This document shows, piece after piece, positions 11,968-22,147 of a stretch of 64,000 nucleotides of DNA. The stretch lies in NCBI GenBank assembly GCA_026874595.1, contig CM049306.1, positions 62,068,019-62,132,018 on the forward strand. The letters run 5' to 3'. The DNA comes from Sipunculus nudus (lineage: Eukaryota > Annelida > Sipuncula > Golfingiida > Sipunculidae). Position numbers and translations under genes: made by a program. The first letter of the stretch is position 1, and every line of letters starts with the position of its first letter. The notes under the pieces are model-generated. The model did not search any database and had not been told where the DNA came from. It saw only the letters and a list, made by a program, of their open reading frames with translations.

Positions 11968-12123
11968 CGTAAGTTCTGGGTGGCCTGCGTCTTTGTGGGA
12001 CACGGCACGGATCACTCCAGTCCGCCATTCCCACTCTGAAATTCGGCTTAATCTTAAAACTATCCCGCTACAAACTGCTAAAAACCGTTTCCCGACTAAT
12101 TCGTCTCGTATACGAAGCGCCAT
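11968..12123 (-). CDS. first coding exon of a KDM3/JMJD1-family lysine demethylase
   Basis: This exon encodes the N-terminus of a KDM3 (JMJD1A/B/C) type protein. Those are nuclear Fe(II)/2-oxoglutarate oxygenases that remove mono- and dimethyl marks from histone H3 Lys9 and act as transcriptional coactivators. From ATG at 12121-12123 it reads 52 codons, with blocks DELVGKRFLAV (residues 8-18) and EWRTGVIRAVSHKDAGHPEL (31-51). These closely resemble the family's conserved VGKRFL...WRAGVIRAVSH.D...L N-terminal segment. It ends in phase 0 at a donor GTAGGA starting at 11967, at the position where family proteins continue with V-Y-V-E-F-D-like sequence. The catalytic JmjC domain and zinc finger lie in later exons, not seen here. 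Which paralogue it is cannot be told from 52 residues. Confidence 0.82.
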
Positions 12124-12484
12124 TGTAAGTCCTAGGTATCCATTTTGCCCTAGCTCGGAGAAAATCGTAACGAGTATTCACTAACACCCGTCGGAATGTG
12201 TCCCTATGACCACAATGCGGAGTGATATCTATATTCGGGTTTGCTGTCATATGACAGGTCATAAGGTCATGCAGTGCGTCGAACGGCGTGCGCCAAAACA
12301 AAATAGTTCCTAAGCCGAAGTTGGCCGTAGGTGTCCGATCCTTAACGACACTGCTCATTAAATGTCAGTACAGGGAATTACCATAAAACAACAGACCCTC
12401 TATTCATTGTAATAACGATTATAAATGTACAATCATAATTAAAATTAAAACAAAGAGAAACATCTTTTTAGGTCCCAAAAATGG

Positions 12485-12496
12485 CACGTGCACGTG
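12485..12496. promoter_or_regulatory. tandem E-boxes in the KDM3 upstream region
   Basis: CACGTGCACGTG is two abutting CACGTG E-boxes (bHLH-ZIP sites of the USF/MYC/TFE type), about 360 bp upstream of the KDM3 start codon on the - strand. It lies in the stretch between that ATG and the exon at 12655-12790. The role is inferred from position and motif only. Confidence 0.4.
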
Positions 12497-12654
12497 CAAA
12501 CGGCATAAGATGTAAAGGTTTTCAATTTAATGGACAGGAGACGAAAGGTAAACCTTAGTACAAAAACTCACTCGAATGTATACATGGGCATGTTAGGCTC
12601 AAAACGGAATGTAATTCATCATAATATACAATACACCTTGGCCAAAATACCTAC

Positions 12655-12790
12655 CAGCACGTTCCCTGTCAGAGGCACGCAAAATGTCTACTGGAAGCCG
12701 GAACTGGGGGATCATTTCATAATTTTCTTTCTCCCATTCGGCCAACAGATGGCGTACTGGTCCACATCCCAGGACGATTCGTTTTACCAT
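12655..12790 (-). CDS. putative first coding exon, unrecognised protein
   Basis: From an ATG at 12788-12790 (context GCAATGG) 45 codons run to a donor GTAGGT starting at 12654, leaving one base of a split codon. It begins MVKRIVLGCGPVRHLLAEWE and continues with KENYEMIPQFRLPVDILRAS and DRERA. The early hydrophobic-glycine motif VLGCGPV resembles the turn of a nucleotide-binding Rossmann fold, but one motif is not enough for a function. The phase fits the exon at 8733-8820. The exon is on the same strand as, and about 530 bp upstream of, the KDM3 first exon. The gene therefore either ends before 12123 in exons I cannot see, or spans the KDM3 start. Confidence 0.5.
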
Positions 12791-13110
12791 TGCAAATAAG
12801 GGAAATTTGTTTTAAACCTAAGAAGAATTACATTTATATAGTAACATGAATACATATAGCGATAGTATTCTATACAAACTGTACATATATACACATTTCA
12901 CATGTTGTAATAATATGCGAATTATATAGACGCATTAGGATACGCTTCCATCGATTTGTTTTGTGTGGGTTTGACATTCATTTGCGAGATTGATAGTTTA
13001 AAATTGTGTATTGATATAATCGCCAATATGACGAAGCAGTCGTATTAAGCATATAGACCTTTAAACTGGTATTATGTCTAATTGTATAAAGATGTATAAA
13101 CGAAATATTA

Positions 13111-13234
13111 AAAAATATGATATTAGTAATAAATAAAAATATCACTTTTACAAACACACACATATATATGTGTGTGTGTGCGAGTGTGTGTGTTTAAAAG
13201 TGATATTTTCATTTATAACCAATACCATATTTTT
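13111..13234. repeat. imperfect palindromic element with a central TG/CA microsatellite
   Basis: Arms of roughly 50 bp (13111-13160 and 13185-13234) pair with a few mismatches. The best block is AAAATATCACTTTTA against TAAAAGTGATATTTT. The centre is a run of CA, TA and TG dinucleotides. It looks like a small foldback or MITE with an expanded core. Confidence 0.65.
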
Positions 13235-13640
13235 CAAAAGTCGTTTTCATCATTCATCCTCCCCTGATGGGGTATCGTGAAACAGAAAGATCAGCCGCCA
13301 GTCCCAATCATCGTTATTGGATACCTGGTTATGAAATTTTTTTTTTTTTTTTTTAACAATGCGTTCTGCAAAAGATTCCATATATATAATATTTAATATT
13401 TATGTTTTTAGACCAGAATATTAAGGGCAAGGGTATTTCTTAATTCTTCCTCGTTTCTGAAGCAATAATAATTTGTTGTTATTTTTGCCGACATTGTTCA
13501 ATATTGCTCACTCCCACGCCCGACCTGTCACTTGATACAATACCCATGCAATTGTCAGTCACGCTTCCTTGAATAATTAATACTTGTTTCACCGAGACAT
13601 GGGCTCTTGATCTACCACTGATGAATTTATTATTATTATT

Positions 13641-13643
<3 letters not shown>

Positions 13644-13695
<52 letters not shown>
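13644..13695. repeat. (TA)n microsatellite
   Basis: About 26 uninterrupted TA dinucleotides. C-rich runs follow at 13790-13810. Confidence 0.95.
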
Positions 13696-13697
<2 letters not shown>

Positions 13698-13936
13698 CAG
13701 TATATTGAGAAAATGGATAAAGCTAGGTGTTTAATGTGGTATATCCCGTTACAAAGCCGGGTATGTGTGTGTCACGGGCATCCAAGTCCAACCCCCCCCC
13801 CCCCCCCCCCGCGGCCCCTTTCCCCGCCCGGTCCCACCCCCATGGATGCACATTGAGAAGGGAAATTGCGCCCCTGGTCATACATTAATTGACTGTCTGT
13901 CAGAGAATCTTATCTTATAAGACTCGAAACACATTT

Positions 13937-14156
13937 CAGAGGCGGATCCAGGATTTAGGAAAGGGGGGGGGGGGGGGGTCCAACCCAGGAGGACCACTGA
14001 AAACCCTAAAAAGGTCCCCAGGCCAGGAAAAAAGGGGGTCAAGGCCGCAAAATTTTGTTTGAAACTCTTTAAAAAAGGTTGCGGTGGGTAAAAAAAAAAA
14101 AAAAAAAGGGGGGGGGGGTCCGGACCCCCTGGACCCTCCCTCTGGATCCGCTTCTG
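13937..14156. mobile_element. small hAT-like non-autonomous element
   Basis: The ends are CAGAGGCGGATCCAG and, inverted, CAGAAGCGGATCCAGAGG: a terminal inverted repeat beginning CAG, as in hAT elements. The interior has long G and A runs and no coding. Flanks (ACACATTT left, CATTTCTT right) share only CATTT, so an 8-bp target duplication is not clear. Confidence 0.6.
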
Positions 14157-14353
14157 CATTTCTTGATGCAACATTGATAAGAAACAGGATAGCGCAAAAG
14201 GGTGTTTTTTAAGAACACAGGGACACATGCTTGGAGCATTTTAAAGGTGGTTTCAGGCCTTTTTTTATATTTCAGAGTATTCAGGAGTGGAAATGTATTA
14301 TATATAGTAAGGAAAATGGCCAAGAAATTACTTTATATATTTAGGAAGCATTG

Positions 14354-14354
14354 G

Positions 14355-14423
<69 letters not shown>

Positions 14424-14446
14424 GTATATATATATATATATATATC
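14354..14446. repeat. (TC)n(TA)n compound microsatellite
   Basis: About 13 TC units run directly into a TA-rich tract that forms the left flank of the hAT-like element at 14447. Confidence 0.95.
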
Positions 14447-15228
14447 AGGCTTGGGTCAAATACAGGGGGTCAGTACTTGAGTACAAGTACAAGTATTTCA
14501 GAATTTGACAAGTACAAGTACAAGTTCACAATTTTTCAATGTACTTGAGTACAAGTACAAGTACAGGGGTCTGTACTTGAGTACAAGTGCTTTTAATTAA
14601 AAAAAAGCCATTTTTCTGAATATTTATTGATAAAACAGTTACCTATATTATACACACTATTACACAGTCAGATATCAGTACTGGTACACAAAAAAGGTGG
14701 GTTGATGCTCCAACTGCTGAAAGTTTTTTTTTTGTAATTCTAGGTAATCCAGGGTGACAGTCTTGATGGCCTTTCTGTATTTTTATGCACTATTACACAG
14801 TCATATATCAGTACACAAGAAAGGTGCTTTGATGCCTGAATCTGAGCAGTTTAGGACTGAGGTATAGATTTGGTTCATCAGAACAACTCACAAAACAGGT
14901 TGAATTATTCAGTCTATAGTGTCAGTTCAGTCTGAGTCTATCAGTCATACATAGTGCTAAGATTTCTGTCTGACCTGAGGTCTCCTAATGCTGTGTTTAT
15001 GGTTAGTATAGATAAGTGGCCCTGTATTCAAAATAATTAAAAAAATACATGTACATTACTTGTACTTGAAATGTACTTGATTTTCAAGTACATTTTTAGC
15101 AAGTACAAGTACAGTACAAGTACGTCCTTGGTAAAAAGTACCAAGTACAAGTACAGGCCAAGTACTGAAAATTTTGTACCTGAGTACAAGTACCAAGTAC
15201 AAGTACATGTATACTTTATCCAAGTCTG
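14447..15228. mobile_element. hAT-like non-autonomous element with AAGTAC subterminal repeats
   Basis: The ends are CAGGCTTGGGTCAAATACA and, inverted, CAGACTTGGATAAAGTATAC. Flanking 8-mers are ATATATAT (14439-14446) and ATATGTAT (15229-15236), an 8-bp duplication with one change, as expected for hAT. About 120 bp inside the left end and 180 bp inside the right end are packed with AAGTAC/GTACTT repeats in both orientations. Such subterminal repeats bind the transposase in this superfamily. No transposase frame remains in the 782 bp. Confidence 0.75.
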
Positions 15229-15236
15229 ATATGTAT

Positions 15237-17040
15237 TAGTGTGTGTGTGTGTGTGTGTGTACCAGCACAATAAATATATACACGGTAATGCCATGCCATA
15301 CATATATACAATAATTGGTGTTGCATTTCCTTTTGCCAGCATTTCATTGACAGGCATCAATACATATCTTTCCGTCGTTCTCAGTATAGTTTTATTTCGT
15401 TTAATTGATATCAACTAATATATAGTTATGATAGATTTCCATCAAATATTACACAGAAATGTCCTTTCAACCAAGAACGGAATTCAACATTTTTAGAAGT
15501 GATTACACTAACTATGTTTCTACGTTTTACACTAAGTGTTTGATTAGTTATATCGAGAGAAAATCGAACAAATTATATATGTCTTATCATTTGAGGCAAG
15601 GTTCCCATTGAAGCTTTTGTAATGGATCTTGTATCAATTAGCAAAATGCCCAACGGACACGGACACAACAGACGACAGTTCAGCACAGAATACATTCATA
15701 TACTTGCAAAGACAGTTCTGTATATACGGACACACGGAAAAATCTGTTGTTTTACGGATTAACCGGTCCCGTTTTTTGGGGTTGATTTTTATTCGAATGA
15801 GAACCAGGTCCTCGGTCCTAGTCCTCGGTAATGATGTACCTTTTGTACTCTTGCCCGAATTCCATAGATACTTAAAGGTATTGATTAAATTTTTAAATTT
15901 CAAGAATTGAATTGAATTTTCATATTTTTGCCTATAGCATGCATGGCAAGCTTGTGAATATCTACATATTGTCTCCACTGCTAAATAAAAAAGTTAAAAA
16001 AAAAATGCTCGCACCATTTTTTTTCTCTCCCTGTCTGTATATGTATAGTATCTCCTACTCCACAGAGGCCTATTCACAAACCAGGTATATGAACTTTAAT
16101 CTTTAATCTTTAAAGTAATATTTTATCTGCCAGTGTTCCGTTTCCAAACCTTTTGCCAAGGGCCTACCTCTCTATACAAGTGCGTGGAACGACGTCTGCA
16201 GCGAGCGCGCTCAGTGGGGCAAATCATAAACACTGCGAGTACGCCACCTGGTAGTCGCACCGCGCAACTTCACAATCAAGAATTTTCAGGCTTCTATTCA
16301 GCATTTTTTTCTGTTTTTCTTCTTTCATTTTTCTTCTAAATGTTTGGCAGTTGTCGCGCATGCGCAAGGTCGGACATCTGGTCACACTTGTTATGGTTTA
16401 CATATACACTGTGGCCTGTGTTTCCCACACACAGAACTATAACAACGTACAAAACATATGACATTGATTTGAAAGCTTTGTATTCGGACCAATGTGAACT
16501 AACAGCGTATAAGATAAATCACAGTTTTCTACAAATGTATAGGTTTACCTGCTTTATTTGTAGAATTTATGTGATTTCTGGCTCACTCTGTGTGCATGAA
16601 CTGCAGGTAATTCCTTCCAAGAAAGTTTCATATAACGCACTATGACGGAGACATATTAGCTTGTGCATGTGCTAATCTCAGGGTGGTTGATTGTTGGTGG
16701 TCAGAACATATGAACAAAATGCAGTCCATTTTTTCATTAAAAAACCTGGTTAGTCTGATTTGCCTCCCTATGTCCTTGCTTGGATCATGTCGGGTGGTCA
16801 TTTTAGCGGGCACAAATGTTATAAATACGTGGGTAAAACAAAAAGGACAGCCTCAGCAGTCTGGGATTGGCGCTTTTTGGCTGATTTTGATTAAAAAAGT
16901 CCAAGGGAATGTCTTTATTCAACAGGCGTAAAATATCGGAAAACACCCATTTAAAGCTTGTATCAGATTTGGTGAACCCGCCTTTAGTACAGTGTTTTAT
17001 CAATGTTCATTTGACACCATTGACAATTAAACCTATTGCT
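15237..17040. other. intergenic; CpG-bearing patch at 16180-16400, no gene recognised
   Basis: Mostly AT-rich. The patch around 16180-16400 has many CpG dinucleotides and the NRF-1-type motif listed separately. Frames at 16340-16645 and 16683-16931 do not resemble known proteins. Confidence 0.4.
16355..16366. promoter_or_regulatory. perfect NRF-1 consensus site
   Basis: CGCGCATGCGCA matches the NRF-1 consensus YGCGCAYGCGCR at every position, inside a CpG-bearing patch of otherwise AT-rich DNA. It could mark an unannotated promoter or non-coding first exon between the divergent KDM3-type and REEP genes. No start codon can be tied to it. Confidence 0.4.
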
Positions 17041-17220
17041 TTTATTGTATCCCAAGACAAAGCCGGGGGATACTATGGTTTTAGCACGGTCCCGCGGCCT
17101 CCGAGATTTCTTGCGAACCTAATATTCACAAAATATTTCACGGATCTTTATCAAAATTCACATGTTCATAGATATTGGTGAGTGAAGGAAATGCGGTCAT
17201 GACCTTTATAAGTAGCCGTG

Positions 17221-18186
17221 ACAGTCCGACTAAGTAGGCAATGATAATTGGGCTGGTAAGCCTACTTGAGTCGTGATGCAAGTAACATCGAGGAATTCAT
17301 CGCAGTGGTCTTCCATCATGTTATATTCAATGTGGTAAACAGCCCATAATCTTAACATTATGCTACGAATGATGCTCCAAGACAAAAGAAGTATACGCCC
17401 ATAGAGCAACTACAGATTGCTGCGGTCAAGACCTCAGCCCTGTGCGCTCCTTAAGCTTGTTCTCTGAGCCAAAAGTCGCCGTGCCACGCAAAGCCAAGCA
17501 AGGAGCCGCAGAGGGCGGCACTGTCCATCTCGTGCCGTTGTCCTTTTTAGAAAGCTACAGCATCCACAGCCACAAAGCCAGAAGCAACCTACATTCCTTC
17601 CACCGATCCCAGCAGCGGAGACCCAGCCATGCCATTTGAGAGCCGAACTCGATCCTGTGAACGACATTGCTTCGAGACTCATAGCCCTTGTACTTGCGGT
17701 TTCGGCCATTTGGACCGTTTAACCGGGTTTCCCCGATTATGCAAGTTTTTAGCAAGTTTTTTCTTCATCGACAACGAATGATACTCTAATACATGTGAAC
17801 TCACAACCCGTACTGGAACTTCGTCTCTATATGGCAAAGAGTCATTTTCTGTAAGTCTGCTGCGTTCAGTAACCCGGTGGGACATGCCTGGATTCATGCG
17901 GTCAGAAGTTCAACAAACATGCGGAGGGGTTTACCAATATGCTGAGTTAAAACGAACTTTTCTCGCTCATGCTTTGTGGCGTTAGAAAGTATATACTAAA
18001 AATGCCAACTATTAGTCTGGTTTATGTCAACTGACAACGTACCTGTAGGCCATGAAGCGTTGTCAAAAATGACGAAATTATTTGCATCCTCATGGGTTCT
18101 TATAATGCGACCTAGATATAATAAGACCTAGATGTAAAGGCACTCTGACAGCCAGTAATCTGGTCTTAAATGCCAGAGGGCCGATA
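17221..18186. other. unassigned sequence inside the decayed element
   Basis: This stretch interrupts the family-2 match. Overlapping frames on both strands around 17434-17755 are Ser/Arg/Cys-rich and resemble nothing known. I see no splice-bounded exon, terminus or target duplication that explains it. Confidence 0.35.
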
Positions 18187-18639
18187 TGGTGCTACTTTAC
18201 TAGGGGAGTGACCTTGACATTGAATAGGTCCATTATGGTCAAAATCAAGCACTATCATAAATATCTCAAGAAATATTGCATGGAGTAGTAAAAAGAAAAA
18301 ATCAGGGTTACCGAATAGCTGGGATAACTTTGCCTTATATAGGAGAAGAGTGGCGCCACCTATCATCCTTTTCTGGATTTCGTCCCTTTTAATACCGACA
18401 TTATTTCTACTTTACAGTATTTTGAGCATTAAAATTTAAAAAAAATGGACATATCTCCTTCATTTTCTGCACATGCGCAGGTATGGGTTATATTATGAAG
18501 TCTATTCGGGTTGGGGTCATGCACTTTTACTATGAAGAGTTGTCTTGACCTTGAATATTTCCATATTTGGTGAAAAAAATAACAAAAACATTTTATTTCT
18601 CAAGTGGATACATATGTATCTTCTGAAAATCAAAATGAA

Positions 18640-19100
18640 AGATGCCAAATGGTAAGTTGTCGATATAGTTAAAAAAATGACCATGGCCTTCAAATTTGTC
18701 GATAAATAGGATTTTTGTAACCCCACAACCTTTGAAGTACTCATTTTTTTCTTCAAATTTAACCACCAAGATCTCGGACATATTTGAAAACTATTGACTA
18801 TAACCTTGGTTTCAAGGTCAAATCTGCAAATATACAGGATTTTGTGAACTCCATACCTTTTGAAATACTGCGTCTTTTTTTCTTAAAACTTGACACATAA
18901 ATTGTTTCCGCCAATATATCAGACAAGTATAAAAACTGATAACTTTGACCTTGGCCATCAAGGTCCAATCTACGAATATTAAGGATCTTTTCGTTACCCC
19001 ATAATTTTTTAGTACTGCATCTTTTTTTTCTTTAAATTTGACACACAAATTGTTTCCACCAAGTTGCCGAACAAGTTTAAAAAATGTGTAACCTTGACCC
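18640..19100. repeat. ~147-bp tandem array, three units
   Basis: GACCATGG, AACCTTGG and GACCTTGG near 18677, 18801 and 18948 start related blocks. Each has an AGGTC- or TTCAA-type motif, then GGAT..TT.GT.A.CCC, TT.AGTACT, a T-run and TTGACAC. The units are diverged, unlike the young arrays elsewhere. Confidence 0.6.
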
Positions 19101-19929
19101 GGGTGTCCTATGCATTGTATCTATGTATGCTTCAGAAGAAAGGAAGCATTTAGAGGGGATATGCCTTATAATAATTGTCGAGGCATACTACGTAGGGCAT
19201 CTCTCTGCGGCCCCATTCTCAAATCCTGTATCTGTCCATGCTAAATATATGTTTATGTAAATCATTTGTTTTAATTCTTGGTCTCCAGATGGAAGCTTCG
19301 TATAAAAATATATTTTAGGGCGATGGGCCAAATTAAAAAAAACCTCTAGGTCACTCTGCTAATGAAATGGAATTTTTTTATCATAATGTGTGTTTAATAT
19401 GAAACACATCATGCAAAGTATATATTGTCCAGAAAAGAACTTTATTTTATCCGACCGTGTAACTGTTACATATATTATTATCTTTTCAGTCCGTGTCTAA
19501 CTCGTATCCAAAATGGTCACTGCTTCCCCGTTACTTGGATGTAACGTTAAAAATACGACTGTGTTTAGGCTTAATTTTAAGTACAACCTTTTAATTAAAA
19601 AAAATTAAAGAATTACCAATTTCATAATACAGTGTTTCCATGCAATATATATACATAGTGATATATTTAATAAAGGCAATAATTCGGCCTGGTCAGTAAG
19701 TATAATGACTTTCGAGGAATTTCAGGATTTTAAAATCATGAAGTAAATTTGATTATGTAAAATTATAATGATGATTTTGTATATTGAAAATAATAGTGAT
19801 AATAACAATGAAGCAAGAGAACCGGCATATCCAGTGAGCAATTTTTAGCAAAGGAAATAAGGAATTAAGCGTCACCAGAAGGCGCTTTGGAAAAATATGC
19901 ACAGGATGATCCCTACAGAATACAAGTAA

Positions 19930-20072
19930 GGTCACGTGGTTACCTGACGTCAGATATCAACATGGCAGGGCAACAGATAGCTTGAATCTGCATATCTGTG
20001 TGGTGGCTCGTCTTTTTCTCTTGAAAATAAATCCAAATTGTACCTGCCCAGGATAGCAGAAAAGGCACAGCT
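19930..20072 (+). promoter_or_regulatory. probable promoter/5' UTR region of the REEP gene
   Basis: Directly upstream of the REEP start codon lie a CACGTG E-box (19933-19938) and a palindromic CRE, TGACGTCA (19945-19952). A short upstream frame begins ATGGCAGGGCAACAG near 19963 and stops after seven codons. An AG at 20051-20052 (TGCCCAG) could also be a 5' UTR splice acceptor, in which case the promoter lies further upstream. No TATA box stands out. Function is inferred from position and motifs. Confidence 0.45.
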
Positions 20073-20104
20073 ATGGTGTCCGTCATTATATCAAGACTTG
20101 TGAT
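20073..20104 (+). CDS. REEP1-4-type gene, coding exon 1
   Basis: REEP1-4 proteins are small ER membrane proteins of the DP1/TB2/HVA22 family. They insert a hydrophobic hairpin to shape tubular ER, and bind microtubules and help receptor export. This exon gives MVSVIISRLV plus two bases (AT) of a split codon, then a strong donor GTAAGT at 20105. The family begins MVSWIISRLVV, so the match is near complete and fixes the start. Joined to exon 2 the split codon becomes ATA (Ile). The promoter-like region with a CRE and an E-box lies just upstream. Ten residues alone would be weak, but exons 2 and 3 join in frame and complete the conserved N-terminus, so confidence is high. Confidence 0.9.
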
Positions 20105-20963
20105 GTAAGTACATTAATTTGAATGCCAAACAGTGAGTGCATAGTTCAGCTGGGATTTTTCTTATTTTGATCCCTTTTCTCGATCAAATGTGCCATTCTG
20201 TCCAGGTGCGTAAGTCAGACCTCCGTGAGTTCGTCGGAATTTACTGCAGTTCGTCTGCTGGCATCCGAGCCAAGCCAGTAAATCATACCTTGAGTAAAAC
20301 ATTGAAAAGTGTTTGCAAAAATATGACATTTTTCTATAATATAAATTTGATTTTGACAGTTTGAAGGAGCTGACATTGGCTGTGACGACACGAATATTTG
20401 AATAGCTGTCACTTGCTTCAGGTGTCACACTTGAGGGGGAAGCGACATACCAGACGGATAGCGTCATTAACACATGGCAAATTATATAAGTTTAAAACAT
20501 TTAATGTATTTTATTTTGAAAACCAGTTGTTTAGATTATTAATTTGGAAAATCATGAGAATAATGAGATTTGATTATAATGAAGGGAATGACATGATGAA
20601 CAGCCCATCAGGTGTTTCTTATTCAAGTTATAATAAATCTGACTCTTCTGTAAGTTAAAAGTTACCCTATCTTACTTTCACTAAATGTTTAACATTCACT
20701 TAGTTATAGGCCTATAATTTATACTGGTCCATTTTAACCATAAAGTACTTTTATGTGTCATATTGATGTGTACTCTTATTAATTTTATAATTGGTCATTA
20801 TTTAATAAGAGTAATTGATTTATAAATGTTACCGGTACCTCCTCTATTTTTTTGTGGTGGTGTGCGTGGTGGGTTGGGCAGGAGGGGAGCAGGGTGGTGC
20901 ATAAACCCATGCATGTAACTGATGTTTATTTTGAGTGCAGTCAGTAAAGTAAGAAGGTGTGTG

Positions 20964-22147
20964 TCGTAAAATCTGAAATTTCGTACGGAAAAAAATAATT
21001 AAATTTGTGGAAGTACGAAATTTAACAGTCTATTTCAGCAGTTTTAAAATTATGGTCTTGACAAGTTAAGATGCCTCATCGGCAGTGGGCGATAATAGGA
21101 GCCTTGTGTATTCACTCGCCGATTTTGCATTCATCCGTGTGAACCATGAAGTTTCATGAATAAAAACATTATTTTCTAAACTATGTTATTTATTTTTTAT
21201 TAAAATTAGTTTGGAAAAGGAATCTGAAAAGTAAAACTGGGGGATTTAATCCTGTCATGAAGCTTGACACCTGTACATGCTTCCATGAAATCCGGGCTTT
21301 GCCCGGGGAGATCGTTTATCAGGTGGCATACGCATGGAAATCCCCACTAATGGTGCACAAAAAGCTAGAGGTCTTTAGATCACTTAAAGAGTTAATCGAT
21401 CCTGGTTATCCAGTATCAAATATCCAACCTCCGTTAAACTTCATGAACCTCTGCCAGCGCTTTGCCACCATTTGATCTCGTGTGATTTGTTTGTTGGGTG
21501 ATACGGAGCCTGGGAACTCGAAACTGAGTTGTTGTGGTGTGACATTTAAGATATTTATTTTAAATGTTTTAATGGAATTTACAAACTGATTAACATTGGC
21601 ATTACATACACCAGAGGGCTGAACTTGCTTGAAAGAGACCAATTTGAACCTGGCTTACACACGGAAATCCCCCTTTACGGTGCTTGTAAAGCTAGTGGTC
21701 TTGAGATCATATACGGAGTTAATCCTGATTGTCCAATTTCCAACCTCCGTCAAACTTCATGGACATCTGTCATTTATTCACAGCATGTCGCTCGTATCCT
21801 GGACAATTAAGCAACTCACATTCGAGATATTTTAGGTTTTTTTTTATAGTCGCTGAAACAAAAATCTTTGTTTTCAGTCAAATTACATTCTATATGATGT
21901 AGATATAATTCATATTAATTATCAATAGCATGGCATTCACATCAATCGGACCATTAGGCTTTTTTAAAACCAGATAACAGGGTGAGGTTATGTCAGTGTT
22001 ACAATCACGGCAGTCCTGCTAATGTCAGGTATGGCGTAACAGACCATTGGCAGTTGGAAATTTAACATGTCATTTTAACAATAATGGTTACTGAAGAAAG
22101 ACAGTGTACGAAATTCAGCGAGGTACAAAATTTCACAGATATTACGG
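20964..22147 (-). mobile_element. TA-flanked TIR element, CCGTAAAATCT family, copy 1
   Basis: The right end reads, inverted, CCGTAATATCTGTGAAATTT next to TA. The left end is a decayed CGTAAAATCTGAAATTTCGTAC. The interior matches the element at 50389-51541 in opposite orientation over most of its length, for example GATCCTGGTTATCCAGTATC against its complement at 51090-51116, and the ATGCATTCATCCGTGTGAACC region. Both copies have the same broken short frames and no transposase, so they are non-autonomous. A TA target site suggests a Tc1/mariner-type transposase; this is inference. Confidence 0.7.

Larger units (their letters stand above)
17041..19170 (-). mobile_element. decayed inverted family-2 element
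   Basis: 17043-17082 is the family-2 right-end hairpin in reverse (GTATCCC...GGGGGATAC). It is followed by ACAAAATATTTCACGGATCT and GGTCATGACCTTT as in the other copies. The match resumes near 18190-18290 (GTGACCTTGACATTGAATAGGTCC, AAATATCTCAAGAAAT) after about 950 bp of other sequence. It then runs into a 147-bp tandem array. The far terminus is uncertain; GAGGGGATATGCC near 19154 may be its remnant. Confidence 0.45.

Noticed and set aside
12068-12358. 96-residue - strand frame overlapping the KDM3 first exon
   Set aside because: It overlaps the KDM3 coding exon in another frame and covers the probable 5' UTR. It has no family resemblance.
13878-14480. Overlapping frames with Phe, Pro or Tyr-Ile runs
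   Set aside because: Translations of G/A homopolymers and TA/TC microsatellites.
20162-20473. 103-residue - strand frame just after REEP exon 1
   Set aside because: It is antisense to the start of REEP intron 1, with no family resemblance or promoter context.
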